This document shows positions 1 through 4,195 of a stretch of 7,115 nucleotides of DNA, in pieces (position 1 is the first letter of the stretch; each line of letters starts with the position of its first letter). Below the pieces are notes generated by a model that was given only the letters and a program-made list of their open reading frames with translations, searched no databases and had not been told where the DNA came from. The DNA is from Phycisphaerae bacterium. GTDB lineage: Bacteria; Planctomycetota; Phycisphaerae; Phycisphaerales; UBA1924. The translations under genes and the position numbers were made by a program. The stretch spans positions 1 to 7,115 of the forward strand of contig JAEUIX010000014.1 in NCBI GenBank assembly GCA_016794945.1. The letters are read 5' to 3'.

Positions 1-411
1 GAGGCTGAAAAGGTGACCGTGCCGGCCCTGGCGGCGAGCGCGGCGGTCACCGGGGGGAGCGCGGGTTTGCTCGGACTGGGGGGTGGGGTGCTTCAGGTGC
101 CGCTGTTGCAGGTGCTCTGCCGGGTGCCGCTGCGGCAGGCCATCGCCACCAGCAGCACCGTCATCTGCATCACGGCCGTGGTCGGAGCGGGGCTGAAGCT
201 GGCGACGCTGCACCACGAAGAGGAGTCGGCCGGGCGGGCGCTGCTGATGGCGCTGCCGATGATGCCGACGGCGATCGTGGGCGGGCTGCTGGGCGCGCGG
301 CTGACGCACGGGCTGCCGCTGCGCTGGGTTCGCGCGGCGATCGCGGTGATCCTGGCGGTGTCAGCCTATCGGTTGGCCGTGTCCGGCGGGCGGCTGGCCG
401 GGTGGTGGTGA
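1..411 (+). CDS. TauE/SafE family membrane transporter, C-terminal part (5' end outside window)
   Basis: This looks like the C-terminal half of a TauE/SafE (DUF81) permease, an inner-membrane family linked to export of sulfite, sulfoacetate and other anions; the substrate cannot be told from sequence. Visible evidence is the glycine-rich repeat signature GLLGLGGGVLQVPLL near the start, followed by the ATSS motif, then three or four hydrophobic segments and a short tail ending GWW. Family members are usually about 250 residues built from two similar halves; only about 136 codons are seen. The frame is open to the first base of the window, so the gene probably begins upstream. Internal GTG codons at 13 and 19 could start a half-length protein, which cannot be excluded. 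Its last 51 bases overlap the 3' end of the convergent acyltransferase gene. Confidence in the family is good, in the function low. Confidence 0.8.
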   Translation, partial: EAEKVTVPALAASAAVTGGSAGLLGLGGGVLQVPLLQVLCRVPLRQAIATSSTVICITAVVGAGLKLATLHHEEESAGRALLMALPMMPTAIVGGLLGARLTHGLPLRWVRAAIAVILAVSAYRLAVSGGRLAGWW

Positions 412-1143
412 GGCGGGAGACTCGGCCTCCTGCTCGTCGACGAACGGCCCCGTGGACAGGCGCATGCCGGCGTGTTCCAGTGGCTCGACCAGCGACTGGC
501 GGAGGTCGTCCACGACGCGGGCGAGATAGCGCAACCCTTCGTCGGCGGGCATGGCCAGGAGCGTCTCGGCGGGGATCGGCTTGCCGATGCGCACGGCGAT
601 GCGCCGGCCGAAAAGCCGCGGCAGGGGTGTGCCGCGTTTCCAGGAGTCGTAGGCCCCTTCGACCGCGACGGGCAGGATGGGGCAGCGAGCCTTGCTCATG
701 AGGAGCCAGGCGCCGCGTTTGAACTGGTGCATGCGGCCGTCGCCGGTGCGGGAACCCTCGGGGAAGACGAGCATGGCGCGGCCTTCGGCGAGCTGCTCGA
801 GGGAGGTGCGGATGGCGCCGCGGTCGCCCTCGCCCTGCTTGAGGGGCACGGCGTTGAGACGGGCGATCATGCCGCCGAAGAGCGGGTTCGTGAAGAGGGT
901 GGAGCGGGCGAGGAAGTTGAGGTGGCGGTTGCGCATCGCCATGCCGACCAGGACGGGGTCGAAGTGGGACTGGTGGTTGGCGACCACGAGGAAAGCCCCG
1001 TCGGCGGGCACGTGCTGGCCGCCCCAGCACCGCAGGCGGTAGAGGGCGGTGAGCCCGATCCAGCAGAGGTGCCAGCAGAACTCGTAGAACAGGAGGCCGG
1101 AGAGAGCTCTGCCCGGGTTGTGGCGGCGCAGGGAGCGCAGCAT
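361..1143 (-). CDS. plsC: 1-acyl-sn-glycerol-3-phosphate acyltransferase (PlsC-like)
   Basis: A membrane-associated acyltransferase expected to transfer an acyl chain to the sn-2 position of lysophosphatidic acid, giving phosphatidic acid for phospholipid synthesis. With the ATG at 1143 it has 260 residues. Visible motifs in order are a hydrophobic N-terminal segment (about 15-40), the catalytic HX4D box in NHQSHFD (His57, Asp62), the glycerol-phosphate binding box FPEGSR (127-132), and block IV ILPVAVEGAYDSW (about 156-168). The C-terminus is a proline-rich, probably disordered tail. A GTG at 1176 would add 11 residues but overlap cmk by 26 bases. I prefer the ATG, 7 bases after the cmk stop, although neither start has a strong ribosome site. 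cmk-plsC pairs are common in bacteria, which supports co-transcription. Acyl-chain and acceptor specificity are not readable, so another lysophospholipid or glycerol-phosphate acceptor is possible. Confidence 0.9.
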   Translation of the reverse strand: MLRSLRRHNPGRALSGLLFYEFCWHLCWIGLTALYRLRCWGGQHVPADGAFLVVANHQSHFDPVLVGMAMRNRHLNFLARSTLFTNPLFGGMIARLNAVPLKQGEGDRGAIRTSLEQLAEGRAMLVFPEGSRTGDGRMHQFKRGAWLLMSKARCPILPVAVEGAYDSWKRGTPLPRLFGRRIAVRIGKPIPAETLLAMPADEGLRYLARVVDDLRQSLVEPLEHAGMRLSTGPFVDEQEAESPASPPPGQPPAGHGQPIG

Positions 1144-1150
1144 GGCCGGC

Positions 1151-2029
1151 TCAATGACCCGCCGGGCGCGGCGCACCGCGGGCGGCGGCCCGGCGCACGA
1201 GGGCTTCGAGCCGGTCGACCACCTGGTCGAAGGTCAGGCTGGAGGTGTCGAAGCGGACGGCGTCGCCGGGGCAGGTGAGCGGTCCGACGCGCCGGGAGGA
1301 GTCGGATCGGTCGCGCTGCAGGATCTCCTGCTCCAGGGCCAGTTCGTCGGCCTCGAGCCCGGCCTGGCGGAGCTGCTCGGCGCGCCGGGCTGCGCGAACG
1401 CGGGCGTCGGCGAACAGGTAGATCTTCAGGTCGGCGTCGGGGAAGACGACCGAGCCCTGGTCGCGGCCCTCGGTGACCAGGCGCGGGTGGGCACGCCCGA
1501 TGTCCTTCTGCAGTTCGACCATGAGTGCCCGCAGCTCGGCCAGGCCGGCCAGCGGCGAAACCAGCGCGGTAACGTCGGCGTCGCGCAGGCGGTGCATGAT
1601 GGACCGACCGTCGGCCAGGAGCGTCGGCGGGTCGGTGGTCCAGTCGAATCGAAGGCCGGCGCGCCGGACGCGCTCGACGACGGCGGCGGAGTCTGCCGGG
1701 TCGATGCGAGCGTCGAGCACCAGGGCGGCGGCTGCGCGGTACATGGCGCCGGTGTCGAGGAACTCGACGCCCAGGCATCTGGCCAGGGACCGGGCGGTGG
1801 AGGACTTGCCGGTGCCGGCGGGCCCGTCGATGGTGACGATGAGCCGGTCCGGCAGGGGGTGGTGGCGGGTTGGGTCGTCGGCGGCGGGCGGCATGAGCGT
1901 GAGCGTTTCGGCCACGTCGGCGGGCGTCACGACCAGGCGGCGGGCGGCGCCGGCCCCGACGCCGCCGACCGAGCGCGGCTTGACCTCGACGGTAGCCGGG
2001 GCGTCGTCACGTTTCGTCTGGGGCATCAT
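1151..2029 (-). CDS. cmk: Cytidylate kinase (CMP/dCMP kinase) with N-terminal extension
   Basis: A cytosolic nucleoside monophosphate kinase that phosphorylates CMP and dCMP with ATP, feeding RNA, DNA and CDP-lipid synthesis. From the ATG at 2029 it has 292 residues. Visible motifs are the P-loop GPAGTGKSS (69-77), the CMP-binding DTGAMYRA (92-99), the GRD loop with VVFPDAD (188-200), and the lid-region RDRSDSSRR (239-247). Most bacterial enzymes have GRDIGT where this has GRDQGS. The family is usually about 220-230 residues; here about 60 residues of charged and Ala/Pro-rich sequence precede the core. The extension has about 91% G/C at third codon positions, so it looks translated. The in-frame ATG at 1894 is the alternative start and would give 247 residues. 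The start overlaps the upstream barrel gene by 23 bases, suggesting translational coupling. The core assignment is firm; the start is less so. Confidence 0.95.
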   Translation of the reverse strand: MMPQTKRDDAPATVEVKPRSVGGVGAGAARRLVVTPADVAETLTLMPPAADDPTRHHPLPDRLIVTIDGPAGTGKSSTARSLARCLGVEFLDTGAMYRAAAALVLDARIDPADSAAVVERVRRAGLRFDWTTDPPTLLADGRSIMHRLRDADVTALVSPLAGLAELRALMVELQKDIGRAHPRLVTEGRDQGSVVFPDADLKIYLFADARVRAARRAEQLRQAGLEADELALEQEILQRDRSDSSRRVGPLTCPGDAVRFDTSSLTFDQVVDRLEALVRRAAARGAPRPAGH

Positions 2030-2897
2030 CGGAGAGGTCGCCCAGGAGTTTGGCCAGGCCGGGGTCGTCGTCGTCGACGGGTTCCTCGGCGGTGATGACC
2101 GAGGCGATGATATCGCGCGTGGCTACGAGGTTTTCGATGAGCTCGCCGCTGCCGCGGTAGTCGAGGGCGACTGGCCCCTGGTAGCCGACGGCGACCAGCA
2201 GCTTGGCGTACTCGTGGAGGTCGTAGGGTTCGTGCTTGCCGGCGCTGAGGGGCTTGCCCTTGACGGGCTTGAACTTGACGGAGGATGCGATGACCGCCGA
2301 GGCGTAGGGGACGAGCCGTCGGAGATAGACGTTGGGCTCGGGTGAGGCGCTGGCGGCCTGGAAGTCCGGGAGGGTGCCGACGCGGAAGCCGCCGATCTTC
2401 TTGAGCAGCTCGGTGACGCGGTCCGGGGTGGCGGTGAGGCCCTCGGTGGGGACGATGCAGAGGTTCAGATCGAGCTTCTCGGCGCGCCGGGAGACGGGCT
2501 TGAGGTTGATGCCGGCGGTGAGCAGGTCGGAGTCGGTGTCGGCGCCCTTGATGGGGACTGCGAAAGCCGAGCAGCCGAGCCAGTGGGCGGCCTGGGCAAC
2601 GCGCTGGCAGCGGTCGACGGCGGCCTCGACCTTGGCCGAATCCGAGTCGGCGAAGGGCTGGGGTTCGGTCTCGACGAGCACCAGGCAGGGGCAGCCGGCC
2701 TTGTCGGCCGACTCGAGGACCTTGGTGAGTTTCTGGCGGTCGGCGCCGACGAGCAGGTCGGTGGAGAGCACCAGGCCGGAGAGGCCCAGGTCGTCGCGGG
2801 CGAACTTGGGCACATCCTCCAGCACCATGGCGGGCCGGGCCCCCTTGGCGGGGGTCAGCTTCGCCTTCAAGCACCGGGCCGCCAACGTGAGGAGCAC
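2007..2897 (-). CDS. Sugar phosphate isomerase/epimerase-like TIM-barrel protein
   Basis: A xylose-isomerase-like TIM barrel (AP endonuclease 2 superfamily), soluble, with unknown substrate. With the GTG at 2897 it has 296 residues, normal for the group. Alternating strand segments are visible: GLSGLVLSTDLL (38-49), CLVLVETE (71-78), CSAFAVPIKG (109-118), LNLCIVPTEG (144-153), FRVGTLPDFQ (171-180), SAVIASSVKF (200-209) and GPVALDYRGSGE (241-252). The GTLPDF, LVPYA and YxGPVALDY stretches match a barrel family common in Planctomycetota and Bacteroidota, as I recall it. Several metal-ligand positions differ: Gln where the PDFGN form has Gly, no His or Asp in the strand ending KF, and DYR where IEYEG is usual. 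The frame stays open upstream to 3026, but that part would be low-complexity and would overlap the gcvH leader. GTG 2897 follows a good promoter; ATG 2828 would delete the first strand. It is the first gene of the cmk-plsC cluster. Confidence 0.8.
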   Translation of the reverse strand: MLLTLAARCLKAKLTPAKGARPAMVLEDVPKFARDDLGLSGLVLSTDLLVGADRQKLTKVLESADKAGCPCLVLVETEPQPFADSDSAKVEAAVDRCQRVAQAAHWLGCSAFAVPIKGADTDSDLLTAGINLKPVSRRAEKLDLNLCIVPTEGLTATPDRVTELLKKIGGFRVGTLPDFQAASASPEPNVYLRRLVPYASAVIASSVKFKPVKGKPLSAGKHEPYDLHEYAKLLVAVGYQGPVALDYRGSGELIENLVATRDIIASVITAEEPVDDDDPGLAKLLGDLSDDAPDET

Positions 2898-2903
2898 GCC
2901 GGG

Positions 2904-2932
2904 AATGTACGGGGTCGCGGGGCGGTTGGCAA
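2904..2932 (-). promoter_or_regulatory. Putative sigma70-like promoter for the barrel-cmk-plsC cluster
   Basis: On the minus strand TTGCCA (2932-2927, five of six to the TTGACA consensus) is followed after exactly 17 bases by TACATT (2909-2904, four of six to TATAAT). The predicted transcription start, about seven bases further, is near 2897, which is also the proposed GTG start. The transcript would then be leaderless or nearly so. The assignment rests on consensus matching only. Confidence 0.45.
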
Positions 2933-3026
2933 AGGGCACAGCGGTCGGGGAACGGCCGCCGCCGGCCGGTGCCGCCCCTAGACTTGGCCCCGCCGCGGGA
3001 CGGCCGGCCGCCGATCCCGGATGCAT

Positions 3027-3033
3027 GAAGGAG
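3027..3033 (+). promoter_or_regulatory. Strong ribosome binding site deciding the gcvH start
   Basis: GAAGGAG lies eight bases before the ATG at 3042. This is a near-perfect Shine-Dalgarno sequence, and it rules out the in-frame ATG at 3021, which lies upstream of it. It is the clearest ribosome site in the window. Confidence 0.85.
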
Positions 3034-3041
3034 TTTTCCGG

Positions 3042-3425
3042 ATGGCCTCACCCGCCGATCGCGTGTATTCCGAGTCTCACGAGTGGCACCAGGTGTCGGG
3101 GGACGTGCTGACGCTGGGGCTGACCCGGTACGCGGTGGACACGCTGACGGACATCACGTACGTGCAGATGAAGCCGGCGGGGTTCAAGTTCAACGCGGGG
3201 CAGGCGATCGGGGAGGTGGAGAGCGTCAAGACGACCAGCGACATCTACTGCGCGTGCGGGGGGGAGGTGCTGGACGAGCACGCCGCGCGGGCGCACCACC
3301 AGTCGCGGCGGTACAGCGAGCCCATCTGCGAGGGGTGGCTGTGCAAGATCAAGGTGAGCGACGCTTCGGGGCTGAAGTCGTGCAAGCCGGCGGCGGAGTA
3401 CGACAAGGCCCACCCGGCGGGGTGA
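3042..3425 (+). CDS. gcvH: Glycine cleavage system H-like lipoyl carrier protein, divergent
   Basis: A small soluble protein of 127 residues, the normal GcvH length. GcvH carries the aminomethyl group on a lipoyl arm between the P, T and L proteins of glycine cleavage, and can also act in lipoate relay. The N-terminal YSESHEW, the LTDITYVQ strand and the lipoylation motif ESVKTTSD (Lys63) are intact, as are GW (98-99), KIK (102-104) and a C-terminal AEYD. Between residues 70 and 96, however, most residues usually conserved in GcvH are replaced. APVSGEV becomes CACGGEV, the Asn of EVN is His80, the Leu of AL is Arg83, the Pro of PELVN is Gln87, and PYGEGW becomes PICEGW. The protein has five cysteines (70, 72, 96, 101, 114) and clustered histidines (80, 85, 86). 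Length and frame are preserved. No gcvT, gcvP or lpd is in the window. The start is fixed by the ribosome site at 3027-3033. The family is firm; classical function is probable but unproven. Confidence 0.85.
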   Translation: MASPADRVYSESHEWHQVSGDVLTLGLTRYAVDTLTDITYVQMKPAGFKFNAGQAIGEVESVKTTSDIYCACGGEVLDEHAARAHHQSRRYSEPICEGWLCKIKVSDASGLKSCKPAAEYDKAHPAG

Positions 3426-3454
3426 GCATCCGGGACGCGCGACCGAGCCACGGC

Positions 3455-4195
3455 ATGTCGATCATCCGGTGTGTAGACGTTCACAAGGCGTATCGCCTCG
3501 GCGACCGGGAAGTGGCCGCGCTGCGCGGGGCGAACCTGGAGATCGCCGAGCCGGGGTTCTACGCGATCATGGGCGCCAGCGGGTCGGGCAAGAGCACGCT
3601 GATGCACCTGCTGGCGGCGCTGGACACGCCGGACAAGGGGACGGTGCAGGTGTCGGGGCGCGACCTGGAGCACATGAGCGACCGGGAGCTGACGCTGTTC
3701 CGGCGGAAGCACATCGGGGTGGTGTTCCAGCAGTTCAACCTGATCCCGACGCTGACGGCGCGGGAGAACGTGGAACTGCCGGGGATGCTGGCGGGGGACG
3801 AGCCGCGGGCGCTTCGGGCGCGGGCGGAGGAGCTGCTGGGGGCGCTGGGGCTGCAGGGGCGTGGTGACCACCGGCCGGACGCGCTTTCGGGCGGGGAGCA
3901 GCAGCGGGTGGCGATCTGCCGGGCGCTGCTGTACAAGCCGGCGGTGCTGCTGGCCGACGAGCCGACGGGAAACCTCGACAGCCGGACGAGCGAGAAGCTG
4001 TGGACGCTGCTGGGGGAGATCGCGCGGGACAACGGGATGACGATCGTGATGGTCACTCACGAGCCGGCGGCGGCGGCGCACTGCCGGCGGGTGTTCGTGC
4101 TGCTCGACGGCGTGGTGACCGGCTCCATTGACACCGAGGGACTCGATGCGACCGGCCTGGCGACTCGCTATCAACGCCTTGTGGCAGCGGCGTAG
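3455..4195 (+). CDS. ABC transporter ATP-binding protein (LolD/MacB/YbbA class)
   Basis: A 246-residue cytoplasmic ATPase that should pair with the permease encoded next. All nucleotide-binding elements are present: Walker A GASGSGKST (40-48), Q-loop VVFQQFNLIP (89-98), signature LSGGEQQRVAICRAL (144-158), Walker B with catalytic Glu in LLADEPTGNLDS (Glu169), and H-loop VTHE (His202). The TGNLDS D-loop and the LIPTLTARENVELP region are typical of the MacB/LolD/FtsE group, which drives mechanotransmission and extraction of membrane-embedded substrates rather than import. The start chosen is the ATG at 3455, 29 bases after the gcvH stop, because the conserved domain begins at once; its ribosome site is weak. 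The 3' end overlaps the permease by 50 bases, implying coupled translation. The substrate is unknown, so no gene symbol is given. Confidence 0.95.
   Translation: MSIIRCVDVHKAYRLGDREVAALRGANLEIAEPGFYAIMGASGSGKSTLMHLLAALDTPDKGTVQVSGRDLEHMSDRELTLFRRKHIGVVFQQFNLIPTLTARENVELPGMLAGDEPRALRARAEELLGALGLQGRGDHRPDALSGGEQQRVAICRALLYKPAVLLADEPTGNLDSRTSEKLWTLLGEIARDNGMTIVMVTHEPAAAAHCRRVFVLLDGVVTGSIDTEGLDATGLATRYQRLVAAA
4136..4141 (+). promoter_or_regulatory. Ribosome binding site for the permease, inside the ATPase gene
   Basis: GAGGGA lies just before the ATG at 4146 (GAGG to ATG is six bases). It favours this ATG over a TTG at 4128, and it sits within the coding sequence of the upstream ATPase, as expected for a coupled gene pair. 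Confidence 0.55.

Noticed and set aside
52..90. G-quadruplex in the TauE-like gene
   Set aside because: The G-runs are interrupted by a 12-base gap, outside the usual loop limit, and they encode the conserved glycine motif.
472..1278. Plus-strand open frame opposite plsC and cmk
   Set aside because: It is Gly/Ala/Glu-rich and without recognisable motifs, lying opposite two well-supported genes; it is an artefact of high GC.
2979..2984. TAGACT as a -10 element for gcvH
   Set aside because: It matches only four of six bases, and no -35-like hexamer lies 16-18 bases upstream, so I do not call a plus-strand promoter.
2898..3026. N-terminal extension of the barrel protein up to an ATG at 3026
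   Set aside because: It would add 43 low-complexity Gly/Ala/Pro-rich residues, run through the candidate promoter and overlap the gcvH leader; the conserved part begins at about 2897.
3021..3041. Start of gcvH at the ATG at 3021
   Set aside because: The strong GAAGGAG site at 3027-3033 lies after this ATG and is ideally spaced for the ATG at 3042, where family similarity also begins.
3249..3344. A pair of compensating frameshifts inside gcvH that would explain the odd segment
   Set aside because: Reading the stretch in the other two forward frames gives no recognisable GcvH sequence, and the lost residues are mostly explained by single-base codon changes in the existing frame.
3042..3425. 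LbpA, the lipoate-binding protein of the sHdr sulfur-oxidation pathway, suggested by a lipoyl carrier a few kilobases from a TauE/SafE gene
   Set aside because: No hdr-like, lipoate-ligase or other sulfur-oxidation gene is in the window. The TauE gene is separated by an unrelated minus-strand cluster, and the ends of the protein look like ordinary GcvH.
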